The notes under the pieces were generated by a model, which made no database searches, was not told the origin of the DNA, and saw nothing but the letters and a program-made list of their open reading frames with translations. 64,000 bases of DNA from Paenibacillus sp. PL2-23 (GTDB taxonomy: Bacteria; Bacillota; Bacilli; Paenibacillales; Paenibacillaceae). Numbering within the stretch: position 1 is the stretch's first letter; each line of letters starts with the position of its first letter. Positions 45,273 to 53,528 of the stretch are shown here, piece after piece. A program made the position numbers and the translations under genes. The stretch covers positions 4,351,501-4,415,500 of the forward strand of contig NZ_CP162129.1 of the NCBI RefSeq assembly GCF_040834005.1, given 5' to 3'.

Positions 45273-45445
45273 CCCACAACTACTCCGGTTATTTATTCGA
45301 TTCGAACATCGTGATCGCTATACTAGACAACGATTATGCCGCCGTCAACTTAGTACGACAAGCCCAAGAAGAAAGACGGGAAATATACTTTTCGAAGACT
45401 TGTCTTGGCTCTTCCACTTTCGTATCTGGGATTCCCCAAGGCTGA
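45269..45445 (+). pseudogene. PIN-domain toxin, 3'-truncated
   Basis: Starting at GTG, 'YLFDSNIVIAILDNDYAAVNLVRQAQEERREIYFS' is the first strand and helices of a PIN domain with its first catalytic Asp. Similarity stops near residue 42 and the frame runs into unrelated sequence to a TGA, since the DNA past about 45395 belongs to a terminase gene on the other strand. The three remaining acidic residues are lost, so it cannot be an active nuclease. Confidence 0.75.
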
Positions 45446-45539
45446 GCACGACGGCGATGTCCTTGAGCAGCATCTTACCGCCGCTGTCCACCCTCATCTG
45501 CTTGGCAATTTTCCGATTTGGGCTCCGCTCTTTTGCCAC
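45395..45539 (-). pseudogene. Phage terminase small subunit, N-terminal fragment
   Basis: From GTG 45539: 'AKERSPNRKIAKQMRVDSGGKMLLKDIAVVLSLGESQIRKWKSQDK' is the helix-turn-helix N-terminus typical of PhBC6A51-type phage terminase small subunits ('.KDIAE.L..SESQIRKWK..DKW'). After about residue 48 the frame continues into the PIN gene's complement ('SIFPVFLLG') and stops. The large subunit is absent. Confidence 0.75.
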
Positions 45540-45598
45540 TAAATACCATAAACACCGACTGTTGTATAATTACACTAAATCTACGAGGAAGGTAATTC

Positions 45599-45850
45599 AT
45601 GAGTAAATATGATCGGCTTAATGATTATCTTAAAAATCAAATTGAAATCAAACTATCTTATTCCGAACTTCAACAAGTTATTGGTTACCCCCTTCCACCT
45701 TCGGCGCATACTGACCGAACATGGTGGGGGAATACCATGAATCCGACAAGAACTCAGGCGCACGCATGGCTCACCGCTGGATGGAAAGTAAAGGGTGTCG
45801 ACCTCGGCAAGAGTGTAATATTTATTAGAAACGACGTAGATTCACGTTAA
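45599..45850 (+). CDS. DUF7662-like small protein
   Basis: 83 residues. The pattern 'YDRLNDYLKNQ', 'YSELQQVIGYPLPPSAHTDRTWWGN' and 'TQAHAWLTAGWKVKGVDLGKSVIFIR' is a compact domain found widely in bacteria, which I recall as DUF7662; function unknown. AAGGTAATTC precedes the ATG. AT-rich relative to the core genes. It appears intact amid broken neighbours. Confidence 0.75.
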   Translation: MSKYDRLNDYLKNQIEIKLSYSELQQVIGYPLPPSAHTDRTWWGNTMNPTRTQAHAWLTAGWKVKGVDLGKSVIFIRNDVDSR

Positions 45851-46021
45851 TTCATCCCTCTGCAGTTCAATATCCAGCTCGATCAGCTTCCGTAAATCAT
45901 CAACGCTCTGGACCTCAATAAGACCTTCTTGAAAATCCTTTACCCATCTAGCGATGGCCGCCTTGATAATACGTGGGTACTGTTCCTTGCTCTCCATGAT
46001 GCCCTGTTTGATCCAGCTCAT
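45842..46021 (-). CDS. Small phage protein of the packaging region
   Basis: 59 residues: 'SWIKQGIMESKEQYPRIIKAAIARWVKDFQEGLIEVQSVDDLRKLIELDIELQRDELT'-type helices; only short blocks are diagnostic ('ESKEQYPRII', 'SVDDLRKLIELDIELQ'). Such short genes sit just before terminase genes in Paenibacillus-type phages. No good ribosome site precedes the ATG, so it may itself be a remnant. It overlaps the convergent DUF7662-like gene by 9 nt. Confidence 0.55.
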   Translation of the reverse strand: MSWIKQGIMESKEQYPRIIKAAIARWVKDFQEGLIEVQSVDDLRKLIELDIELQRDELT

Positions 46022-46224
46022 GCTTAAGTATCAACTCTTCATTCGAACGATTGTTCGAATTTTTCATTGCGAAACACCTCGCCATCCAGCATTATGGATA
46101 TGAGATCGTGCGTTCGTATTTAAACCGTGGCCACGGCTGTACACGATCTCGGCCGAGGTGTTTCCGGTCGGGCTGGAGAGGCGTTAGCGCGCCTCTCCTT
46201 TTTATGTTGCTTCGGAGCACCGGA

Positions 46225-46720
46225 TCAGAACCGGATCGATGCCCGTCGCGCTGACTTGAAGCGCTCTTTGATGATATCGCAGAAGATCGGATCGAGCTCC
46301 AGCAGCCGGCATTCCCTATCCGTCTGCTCGCAGGTCATGAGCGTAGAGCCCGCGCCGCCGAAAAAATCAACCACAACATCGCCACGCTTACTGCTGTTCC
46401 CAATCGGGATGGCCAGCAGTGGCAGTGGCTTCTGCGTAGGATGCACGTAAGCATTCACGTTGCCGCGTGATACTTCCCAGACAGTAGATGGCTCCAGTTC
46501 TTCCAATGGAAGCCCGTTGCACTACACTATTGATTGTTTACGATCGCCGTACCACACCGGCGCCTTCCCCTTCAAGTGTGCATAGATAACTGGCTCATAC
46601 TGCCAGCGATACTGGCTCCAGCCGAAGGGAGCCGCATTCTTTACCCACACACACTGGCTACGCCCGTCGATGCCGGCTGCCACCATAGCGTCCTCAAACT
46701 CCCTCTGGCACTACGAAGGA
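46225..46720 (-). pseudogene. Phage DNA methyltransferase, decayed
   Basis: Two in-frame parts of an N4/N6 methyltransferase: 'REFEDAMVAAGIDGRSQCVWVKNAAPFGWSQYRWQYEPVIYAHLKG' upstream and 'YVHPTQKPLPLLAIPIGNSSKRGDVVVDFFGGAGSTLMTCEQTDR' (SAM motif I) downstream. They are separated by a TAG at 46522-46524 within a short insert-like stretch. A further in-frame TAG precedes the first part, and the N-terminal catalytic NPPY-type region is missing. It cannot give an active enzyme. Confidence 0.78.
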
Positions 46721-46757
46721 TGAAATACATAAATCGCCGCGGCGTGTTTCCGGCTCC

Positions 46758-47081
46758 TTAATTAATCTGCTCGAGCGCCCGACCGACGTCGAATTCATCC
46801 TCGACAACCGGATCGTCGACTTCAATATTGTGCGGCAGCGTGGCGATCAGTTCGCCGATCTCCTTAGTCTCGAATCCGCTCAGCTCCAGATCGGCGCTGC
46901 CGGCTTGCAGCTCCTCTAACAGTCTGGCCAACGCTTCCTCGTCCCAGCGACCGAAAACCTTGTTCAACGCAAGATTGAGCAAGCGCTCCTACTGTTCGTC
47001 AAGGTCAACTACGGAGACGGCTGCCTCGATGTCGCCGCCTGCCAGCAGGACCTTGTGCCGCTGATGCCCGCCGACCTCGTC
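46758..47081 (-). pseudogene. ParB-like nuclease-domain protein, decayed
   Basis: 'VGGHQRHKVLLAGGDIEAAVSVVDLDEQ' and 'NLALNKVFGRWDEEALARLLEELQAGSADLELSGFETKEIGELI' are the two halves of a phage ParB/Srx-type domain protein, in one frame but split by a TAG at 46989-46991 that replaces a Lys codon. The N-terminal part with the GxxR region is gone. In phages it is encoded next to the methylase found downstream. Confidence 0.78.
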
Positions 47082-47084
47082 TGA

Positions 47085-47167
47085 CTCTCCCCGTCCCACG
47101 TCACCTTCGCCAAGAGAGCCTCCGCTACCACGAAAACAGGTAGTGTCGTTACGCCGTTCAACTTCAT
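47085..47167 (-). pseudogene. Fragment of a copper-amine-oxidase-like (wall-binding) domain
   Basis: ATG 47167 opens 'KLNGVTTLPVFVVAEALLAKVTWDGES', which matches the 'P.R.VAEALGAKV.WD' repeat domain seen at the end of Paenibacillus phage endolysins. It runs straight into the ParB remnant in another frame, so it marks a recombination joint. Confidence 0.5.
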
Positions 47168-47391
47168 CCGTTCTGTTCAAACATCAATTAATTCAGTCAT
47201 TATATAAATCTTTCACCACAATACCAACCGCTCCACCTACACACACATAAGTATTTGAAAATTTATTTGGTTCTTGTGCAACTAATATTGGTCTAGTCAC
47301 ATTATAATATTGCGGAAGTATTTGGAATAGGAGGGTAGTGTTTGAATAAATTCCGCAATATATTTAAAAATTCAAAATACGGAGGTTCTAT

Positions 47392-47940
47392 ATGAAAAAA
47401 AGTATTGCCGTTAAATTATTACTATCATTTTCTATTTTTGCCACAATCTATACAGCTTCTCAAGCTACAACTCCACAAGCAGAAGCTTACACAACTATTG
47501 GTGGTAAGTATGGTAGCAGTAATATTACATGGAACTTTCAAGGGTCAGGCTCCAATTATGCCGGTGCCTCGACTTTCGGCGTAAACGCGTGGAATAATGC
47601 TAACACCGATGTTACTCTTACACATACGAATGATGTGACAAAAGCAAATATAATCTTCAGACACAAGGATTATGGGAATATCGGTTGGAATGCACGATGT
47701 GCAAATAAACCAGTCCACACTTCTGGCACTTACACTAGATCCGATATTGATTTCAATGAACATACCATGGAAGCTATGACCATATCTCAACGCACTGGTG
47801 TTTCTGCACATGAACTTGGACATGCTTTTGGGTTAGATCATGTTACTGACAAAACTCAAGTAATGTGTACTTGGGGTAACGGAAGAACGGCTACTGCTCC
47901 TGGTTCTGACGACATAAAAGGCGTAAATGCTCTTTATTAA
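47392..47940 (+). CDS. Secreted matrixin-like zinc metalloprotease
   Basis: 182 residues. A signal peptide (to about residue 32, 'ATTPQAEA') is followed by a metzincin-type domain with the zinc site 'SAHELGHAFGLDH' (about 141-153) and a Met-turn candidate in 'QVMCTWG'. No propeptide with Cys switch is visible. The gene is AT-rich, unlike the core genome, and precedes two more envelope proteins on the same strand, so it is likely acquired. ACGGAGG precedes the ATG. Confidence 0.88.
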   Translation: MKKSIAVKLLLSFSIFATIYTASQATTPQAEAYTTIGGKYGSSNITWNFQGSGSNYAGASTFGVNAWNNANTDVTLTHTNDVTKANIIFRHKDYGNIGWNARCANKPVHTSGTYTRSDIDFNEHTMEAMTISQRTGVSAHELGHAFGLDHVTDKTQVMCTWGNGRTATAPGSDDIKGVNALY

Positions 47941-47959
47941 AATCTAGGGAGGGTAAAAT

Positions 47960-48526
47960 ATGTCAACTAAAAAAGTAAACACGAGAGCGCTTTATATTGG
48001 AATGGTGTTACTAATATTAATTGCTATGTCGTTCGTTTTTTTTGTAAATACCAACAAAGGCACAAGTCAATCATTACCTACCGTTGATATGCATTTCGAT
48101 CTTGTTGAAAAGTTTGATTCAGTAGAAGAACTCTATGAGAAATCCAACATTATTGCTCAAGTGAAAGTAGGGAATACAAACACCATTGAATACGGTAACG
48201 TTGCTTTCACCTTATCTAACGTTGAGATTATCAAGGTCTTTAAAGGTGATTTAGACAAAAAAAGCACAATAAGTATTTTAGAGACCGGGGGCACACATGA
48301 TGGATTGATATACAGAGCTGAAGGCAATGCTGTATTCACCAAATCAGACCAAGCAATAGTATACCTGGAGAAATACGAAGGGCCCATCGCGGATAATTCG
48401 TATGTCATCAAAGGAGTATATCAAGGTAAGTTTAAAGTTAATGGTGAGAAAATAACTCCCCCGAATGAAGTAGATGGCAATATTGAATCAGTAAAGTCGA
48501 TTAAAGATCTCAAGCTACACCCATAA
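47960..48526 (+). CDS. Membrane-anchored extracellular hypothetical protein
   Basis: 188 residues: one N-terminal anchor ('YIGMVLLILIAMSFVFFV') and an extracellular beta-rich domain with 'VEELYEKSNIIAQVKVGNTNTIEYGNVAFTLSNVEIIKVFKGD' and 'FTKSDQAIVYLEKYEGP', a pattern seen in many Bacillales surface proteins of unknown function. It lies 19 nt after the metalloprotease on the same strand with AGGGAGGG upstream, so the two are probably cotranscribed. AT-rich. Confidence 0.8.
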   Translation: MSTKKVNTRALYIGMVLLILIAMSFVFFVNTNKGTSQSLPTVDMHFDLVEKFDSVEELYEKSNIIAQVKVGNTNTIEYGNVAFTLSNVEIIKVFKGDLDKKSTISILETGGTHDGLIYRAEGNAVFTKSDQAIVYLEKYEGPIADNSYVIKGVYQGKFKVNGEKITPPNEVDGNIESVKSIKDLKLHP

Positions 48527-48637
48527 AATGGACTTGAGGATTGGTTAAATTACCAATCCTCATCTCAACAAAATTCTAACCAATTGCAACTTAATCAGGT
48601 TCACATGCGTCAAAAGAAAAAAGGAGGGATTTTACTT

Positions 48638-48991
48638 ATGAGAAAAATATTTGTTGTTTTCTGTTTTTTTCTTTGTTTATTAATCGGGGCTTGCTCAACA
48701 AATAATACTAAACATAGTAGTAGCGGAGATTGGGCAAGTAATTTTGTCGTTTGGAATGGTTATATGTACAATACAACCGTTGAAAGTAGTGACGCCATTG
48801 AATTTGAATTAGGAATGGTTGAGGTATATTCCGATGATGAAGGAGTAAATTCTTCGAGAATATTCTCAAATAAGTATCCAGTTGGTACTAAACTTTACAA
48901 AATTCAAAATGTGTCAACTAATGATTCAATAGCAATCGAAGATGAAGGCAAATTTATCATAGCTAAGAATGCCGGAAAATATGAAGGCTAG
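48638..48991 (+). CDS. Small lipoprotein, unknown function
   Basis: 117 residues with a clear lipoprotein signal ('FVVFCFFLCLLIGACS', Cys20) and a short extracellular domain ('VWNGYMYNTTVESSDAIEFELGMVEVYSD', 'SNKYPVGTKLYKIQN'). ATG at 48638 with AAAGGAGGG upstream was chosen over an upstream in-frame ATG. AT-rich, third of a run of exported proteins. Confidence 0.8.
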   Translation: MRKIFVVFCFFLCLLIGACSTNNTKHSSSGDWASNFVVWNGYMYNTTVESSDAIEFELGMVEVYSDDEGVNSSRIFSNKYPVGTKLYKIQNVSTNDSIAIEDEGKFIIAKNAGKYEG

Positions 48992-49001
48992 ATAAATGAT
49001 T

Positions 49002-49037
49002 AAATAGCCCGATAGCATTTAGCCTAGCGGGCTATAA
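49002..49037. terminator. Hairpin after the small lipoprotein gene
   Basis: ATAGCCCG pairs with CGGGCTAT, with 14 nt between. Shared by convergent units. It resembles the GCCCGC hairpins at 54.07 and 55.68 kb. Confidence 0.65.
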
Positions 49038-49039
49038 CC

Positions 49040-49847
49040 TTAATTCTCCACGTTGACTGTACTTTTCTCTTCGTTCCATGTCACTTTTACTCCTAGTGCT
49101 TCAGCAATTTCGAGGATGGGTATGGTCGCAACTCCGTTTTTGAGAGTTCCTTTCTGATTCAGTAATTTGCCATTCACGCGGATATCGACCTGGTCGCTAA
49201 CTGATACCGACTTAGTCTTAGCCTCTATACGTTTCTTAAACTCACGTCACCAATTCCATTTTCTTACATATCACATGAGCCGGGGGCAGATTTTACGGTA
49301 CACGTCCGACGGAGACGTCGCCAATCGTAATGCCAGTGTAGCCGATCCACGCCCCAGCCACGCTCCTTCAGCATCTCAGCAACCAACGAGACAGCTCGGT
49401 TTAGAATGTTGGTATAATCGCCACTCTCGCAAAGTTCAATGCGAATCGACGTCCGGTTGCCGGACCCATTGATTCCGTCTCCGGTCGCCCATGAGGACTC
49501 GTTGAGCGTCAGGCATTGGATACTCTCGTGCTCGTCAACAACGATATGATAACTGGCTGTCGTCTTATTGCTCGGGTTCGTGAGCCATGACCTCTCGTTA
49601 GCTGCCGAGCTCGTCGGATTTCCAGTATTATGAATCGTGAACGTTGTCGCAACTAGTTTGTGCCCTGGACGTCGATTATTCGACGTGGTGGATGGGATAT
49701 GATCCACAATTAATCTGGCAGTAGCTTGTCCGGATCGAACTGGATAGCGATCGCATGATGGGACGACACGCTCCTTATAAACCGTCCGCGACGTGGTACG
49801 TCCGTTTACGATTTGTTTTATCGATCTCCAGCGCATCGAGTGGAACG
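49040..49847 (-). pseudogene. Decayed copy of the phage endolysin (amidase)
   Basis: The N-acetylmuramoyl-L-alanine amidase segment 'DHIPSTTSNNRRPGHKLVATTFTIHNTGNPTSSAANERSWLTNP' and 'GDGINGSGNRTSIRIELCESGDY' closely parallels the intact gene at 55.7-57.2 kb. A frameshift before 'YRKICPRLM' and two stop codons separate it from a C-terminal copper-amine-oxidase-like domain ('VATIPILEIAEALGVKVTW', ending at 49040). At its 5' side 'LDALEIDKTNRKRTYHVAD' of the glycosidase part remains before an IS21 remnant replaces the rest. Confidence 0.85.
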
Positions 49848-50167
49848 GGCAACGTTTTATCTCTTGGGCAGAGCAAGTTGGTCCCTACACATGCTGCGCC
49901 GCACAGGCCATTCTTAGCTTTCATAAAGTTGAACAGCAAGGCTACAGAAGCTGCATGGCCCTCCTGAAGCTTGCCGACAACCACGGAGTTAGCCGCTTGC
50001 GTCAGGGCGCTGTCTTACACGCCAAGACCAAACTTCCAAGGCATTAAAACCCTCCTGACGACAGGACAGGATCGGCTTCAAGATCCATCACAGACGGGAC
50101 TTCACCAACTTCTTCTTCCGAAAGCCACGGCTTTGTCCGCAGCGCGGATTACTACGGGAGGGGCTGA
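49848..50167 (+). pseudogene. istA: IS21 transposase IstA, C-terminal remnant
   Basis: 'RFISWAEQVGPYTCCAAQAILSFHKVEQQGYRSCMALLKLADNHG' is the C-terminal region of IstA; the continuation 'ALSYTPRPNFQGIKTLLTTGQD' is in another frame, so there is a frameshift near 50005. The DDE catalytic core and left end are missing. It ends 2 nt before istB. Confidence 0.82.
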
Positions 50168-50169
50168 AC

Positions 50170-50913
50170 ATGGTAAATCAACCGACTGTACGCAAACAGC
50201 ATGAGATGCGCCTTTCCGCGATGGCAGAGTCGTTCCAAGCCCAATTGCTGGACCCCGGCTTTCAGGAACTGTCGTTTGAAGAGTGTTTCAGCATGCTAGT
50301 GGATCTGGAGTGGTCGAGACGTAAGAATAATCGGCTGACCACGTTAATTCGCAAGGCAGACTTCCAACAAACAAATGCCTGTATAGAAGACGTAGAATAT
50401 CACGCCGATCACAAGCTGGATCGCACTCAAATCCTTCGTCTGGGAACGGGCGCCTACATTCATGACAAACTCAATATCATTATCATGGGCGCTTCGGGTG
50501 CAGGGAAAACCTATTTGGCTTGTGCTTTTGGAATCGCCGCCTGCCGCAACTTCCTCCCCGTGAAATATATCCGCCTGCCTGAGTTGCTAAATGAACTGGC
50601 GGTTGCAAGTTGCGAAGGGATCTTTCAACGCGTGATGAAGATGTACAAGAAAGTACCGTTACTGATCCTTGACGAATGGTTGCTCGTGTCCCTTAAGGAA
50701 GATGAGGCTCGGGACTTGCTTGAGATCGTTGAGGCGCGCCATCAAACCGGCTCCACAATCTTCTGCTCCCAGTTCGCTCCCGGCGGCTGGCATAGCAAAA
50801 TCGGTGAAAGCACTCTTGCCGATGCCATTCTTGACCGCATTGTGCATTCCTCTTACACGATAACGATTGAAGGCACGGATTCCATGCGAAAACGCAAAGG
50901 ACTAATAAATTAA
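50170..50913 (+). CDS. istB: IS21-family helper ATPase IstB
   Basis: 247 residues, full length. Walker A 'IIMGASGAGKTYLACAFG', Walker B 'PLLILDEWLL' and the IstB core 'DHKLDRTQILRLGTGAYIHDKLN', 'YIRLPELLNELAVA', 'LADAILDRIVHSSYTITIEG' are intact. IstB is a AAA+ clamp that works with IstA, which is broken here, so the element cannot move by itself. A GGGAGGGG ribosome site lies in the end of istA. Confidence 0.93.
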   Translation: MVNQPTVRKQHEMRLSAMAESFQAQLLDPGFQELSFEECFSMLVDLEWSRRKNNRLTTLIRKADFQQTNACIEDVEYHADHKLDRTQILRLGTGAYIHDKLNIIIMGASGAGKTYLACAFGIAACRNFLPVKYIRLPELLNELAVASCEGIFQRVMKMYKKVPLLILDEWLLVSLKEDEARDLLEIVEARHQTGSTIFCSQFAPGGWHSKIGESTLADAILDRIVHSSYTITIEGTDSMRKRKGLIN

Positions 50914-50993
50914 TTGCTCGGGAGCTACTTCCGCACAGGTGGCTCCCCCCCACCGGAGGGGTGGCTCATTTTCGCCGGTGGCCTGGCTCACTC

Positions 50994-51216
50994 ATGACCA
51001 GAATAGCGGCTCTATTTCATCGAAATATTCAGATGGCCGAGGCTGGCGTGGATCTGGCGACTATCATGGCTAGAGTCGGTCTCGGTCACGATGATCCTAA
51101 GACCACACTGCAGATGTACACTCATGTAACCAAGAAGATGAAAAAAAAATGCGGTTCAAAAAGTAAAAAGCGCCTTCATAGATTTGCTGAAGGCTACTGC
51201 TTTGCAAGAAATGTGA
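50994..51216 (+). pseudogene. int: Tyrosine recombinase (integrase), C-terminal remnant
   Basis: 'AEAGVDLATIMARVG' and 'GHDDPKTTLQMYTHVTKKMKK' carry the last catalytic His and the nucleophilic Tyr of a phage/ICE tyrosine integrase. A run of nine A residues after KKMKK shifts the frame; with one A fewer it reads 'NAVQKVKSAFIDLLK' and ends at TGA 51216. Two thirds of the gene, with the first catalytic Arg, are missing. Confidence 0.82.
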
Positions 51217-51235
51217 CTTTTTTGTGATTTTATAT

Positions 51236-51268
51236 GAGAAACGGGACCCTTAGAGGTCCCGTTTCCCT
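51236..51268. terminator. Hairpin after the integrase remnant
   Basis: GAAACGGGACC pairs with GGTCCCGTTTC around CTTAGA, followed by CCTTGG on the plus strand and TCATAT on the minus strand. It would also serve the GroEL-tail-like sequence reading from the other side. Confidence 0.75.
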
Positions 51269-51296
51269 TGGTATTACAGGGTTTTTAAGCCCTTTA

Positions 51297-51314
51297 TTAC
51301 ATCATGCCGCCCAT
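51297..51314 (-). other. GroEL C-terminal tail-like scar (possible att site)
   Basis: Minus-strand ATG GGC GGC ATG ATG TAA encodes MGGMM-stop, the ending typical of GroEL, followed by a strong hairpin. Upstream codons do not belong to GroEL. Next to a broken integrase this could be an attachment-site remnant. Five codons only, so chance cannot be excluded. The surrounding 51217-51468 also holds several GTGATTTTTT direct repeats and no gene. Confidence 0.4.
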
Positions 51315-51468
51315 CTATTAGAAGCAATCGTTTTAATCCTTGCTCAACCGGATACCCCGTTCTTACCTGCTAATCCCCTTAATGCTTCCAAATCAATTTC
51401 GCCCATTTTCAAGTTCGAACGGATATTTCGTGATTTTTTTTGTGATTTTTTTATCCAGTGTGATTTTT

Positions 51469-51666
51469 TCAGTTCAGCATTTGTGCTAGCTCTATTTTGT
51501 CGATATCATCCTCAGGCACGTGATAGACTTCTCCTCCGCCATGTACCTCGAAAAACACCCTTCTTGTTTCTGGCTCTGTTCCAGATAACTTCAAAACACC
51601 TTGATGTTTACTACCATCGTAAAGAGTGACCAAGACGAGCTGATTTAAGTATTCTCTAGCGTTCAT
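51469..51666 (-). CDS. Small LSm-like hypothetical protein
   Basis: 65 residues: 'LNQLVLVTLYDGSKHQGVLKLSGTEPETRRVFFEVHGGGEVYHVPEDDIDKIELA' reads as a small beta barrel of SH3/LSm type, with the 'V.L.DG....G.L' opening of Sm-fold proteins. The family is not one I can name. GGTGTGTTGAAAAG precedes the ATG. Monocistronic, AT-rich. Confidence 0.68.
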   Translation of the reverse strand: MNAREYLNQLVLVTLYDGSKHQGVLKLSGTEPETRRVFFEVHGGGEVYHVPEDDIDKIELAQMLN

Positions 51667-51734
51667 CTTTTCAACACACCTCCAAATATAATTTCGACGT
51701 ACTTAAATATTTCCCTTTTTATAACGAAAGTTCC

Positions 51735-52514
51735 TTACACACTTTCAGCGAATTCATCAATAGTTCGAGTATGCCGGCATTTCGGAAAGTTAGAGCAGCC
51801 ATAAAATTCACCGCGCTTTCCATTTCGTTTGACCAATAAATACCCACACTTCGGGCATTCGAGATCATCCGGTTCTTCATCAGCAGCAGCTACCGGCACT
51901 GCAGAGGTTGATACCTGATCATCCTTTGCAGTAGTCTTGCTTCCAGATGACTGACCCGGGTTAACCGCTAAGATCATCTCTATGAGCTGCTCTCTCTTGA
52001 TTAGCCGCACACCATTAGACTTTGCTAGTGTGTAGGCTTGTTCGGTGTAATCTCTATTCGTCACAACCCATGCTTCAGAAGCTCCATAATGATTCATCGC
52101 TGTATGCGCTTCCTGCACAGCTTTCAATCCGACGTTCTTACTATAGCGTTTTGCCTGGACTACGATCTTTTGCCCACCTTTTTTAATAACCAGATCTGCG
52201 CCATAATCACCAGCCGCTTGAGTCACTTCCGTTTCATAACCGTGAGAGCGAAATAGATGCCCTAAGTACAGCTCAAATGTGCGTCCATCCATCTTGTCTA
52301 TATCTGCTATTCCGGACCGTTTAAGACGTTCGGTATGCTTTTGGTTAACGATCATCACGATTGAAATATACGCTCCAAGTACACAGCCAGCCGCTATCGA
52401 GCCGCCTACGAAGGAGTTTGTTAGCTTGTACATTCCAAAAAACGCTCCCAGCATTAACATACCAGTCAAAGCTTGAGCAGGATCTACTTGTTCTTTCCGT
52501 CGTCTTCTCGCCAT
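51735..52514 (-). CDS. Membrane-anchored Mrr-type endonuclease with zinc ribbon
   Basis: 259 residues: two N-terminal membrane helices ('LTGMLMLGAFFGMYKLTNSF', 'VLGAYISIVMIVN'), an Mrr-like restriction endonuclease domain (about 70-185) with 'DYGADLVIKKGGQKIVVQAKRYSK' (D-15-QAK catalytic motif), and a topoisomerase-type zinc ribbon at the end ('CPKCGYLLVKRNGKRGEFYGCSNFPKC', four Cys). The family (YraN/Mrr-Topo-ZnR) is found in many Firmicutes; defence or repair is likely. ATG 52514 after GAGGGG. Confidence 0.88.
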   Translation of the reverse strand: MARRRRKEQVDPAQALTGMLMLGAFFGMYKLTNSFVGGSIAAGCVLGAYISIVMIVNQKHTERLKRSGIADIDKMDGRTFELYLGHLFRSHGYETEVTQAAGDYGADLVIKKGGQKIVVQAKRYSKNVGLKAVQEAHTAMNHYGASEAWVVTNRDYTEQAYTLAKSNGVRLIKREQLIEMILAVNPGQSSGSKTTAKDDQVSTSAVPVAAADEEPDDLECPKCGYLLVKRNGKRGEFYGCSNFPKCRHTRTIDEFAESV

Positions 52515-52684
52515 TTCCACAAATCCCCTCAGTTAATAATTACCACCTATTATAACTGATGATAGTCTATTGGGACTAGTCCTGCATAAAAATCCATAAT
52601 TCTTTCGGATTACCCACTACCACATATCGCCAAAAAGCGAGAATTGTTGTAAGCTTATTGTATATTAAATGGAAGGAAGATTAT

Positions 52685-53512
52685 ATGCGTAAAGCCTTTT
52701 CACTTCTGCTATGTCTCACACTAATTCTAGTCGGGTGCGGAGTTGTAGTAGAAGATCTGCCAGCTAGTCAAACGGTAAGCCCCTCACCAACCGTAAGTAC
52801 CGTTGCAACAACAACCGCAACTCCACCAACAAGTACTCCTACAGCAGCGACTGCAACTGATAAAGCTTCGAGCAATCCTGAAGTACAGACGGAGCATAAC
52901 GAGTACGATTATGAACTCATCTTTCCGAGTGATAAATATCCGGAAACGGCTCTACATATCCTTGGTGCTATCGAGCAGGGGTATACCGATGTATGTACGA
53001 TAGATCGAGACGGCGCTGAGCAAAACAGGAAGGAGTCACTCACCGGAATCGACACGAAAGATGGCTACGATCGAGACGAATGGCCGATGGCCATGTGTGA
53101 AGAAGGCGGGAAAGGAGCGAGTGTCGCATACATCGATTCGAGCGACAATCGTGGCGCAGGCAGTTGGGTAGGTAATCAACTGGAAGACTATCCGGACGGT
53201 GCAAAGATTCTATTCATCGTGGAAAAGCCTAAAAACCTATTTCCTGTTCATAATGTCACTGCGGAAACGACAGAGGCTCCTATAATTTCAAATGAGCCAG
53301 CAAAAGCCCCAACCGCTAAGCCAACTGCGAAACCTACAGTAAAACCTACAGCCGAGCCCACTACTATTCCCACTAGAGAACCAGTTGCAGATGTGTATTA
53401 CAAGAATTGCACAGCTGTTCGCGCAGCCGGAGCTGACCCAATTTATGTAGGAGATCCCGGCTACGCCAAACACCTTGATCGGGATGGCGATGGTGTGGGC
53501 TGCGAAAAATAA
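52685..53512 (+). CDS. Secreted NucA/NucB-like nuclease lipoprotein with Excalibur domain
   Basis: 275 residues. Lipoprotein signal ('LTLILVGCG', Cys18), a Thr/Ser/Pro linker, a NucA/NucB DNase domain (about 85-190) with '[21 protein letters not shown]', '[21 protein letters not shown]' and '[20 protein letters not shown]', a second Pro/Thr/Lys-rich linker and an Excalibur calcium-binding motif '[10 protein letters not shown]' at the end. It likely degrades DNA at the cell surface. ATG at 52685 with GGAAGGAAG upstream. Moderately AT-rich. Confidence 0.9.
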   Translation: MRKAFSLLLCLTLILVGCGVVVEDLPASQTVSPSPTVSTVATTTATPPTSTPTAATATDKASSNPEVQTEHNEYDYELIFPSDKYPETALHILGAIEQGYTDVCTIDRDGAEQNRKESLTGIDTKDGYDRDEWPMAMCEEGGKGASVAYIDSSDNRGAGSWVGNQLEDYPDGAKILFIVEKPKNLFPVHNVTAETTEAPIISNEPAKAPTAKPTAKPTVKPTAEPTTIPTREPVADVYYKNCTAVRAAGADPIYVGDPGYAKHLDRDGDGVGCEK

Positions 53513-53528
53513 TTTAGGAGCTGATCAT

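Noticed and set aside
46500..46530. Intein or self-splicing insert within the methylase remnant
   Set aside because: The extra stretch is only about 15 codons with a stop, without intein blocks or intron structure; decay explains it better.
49775..49984. 69-codon minus frame 'VVGKLQEGHAASVALLFNF...'
   Set aside because: Most of it is the complement of the IstA remnant on the plus strand; only the last third ('LDALEIDKTNRKRTYHVAD') is endolysin remnant.
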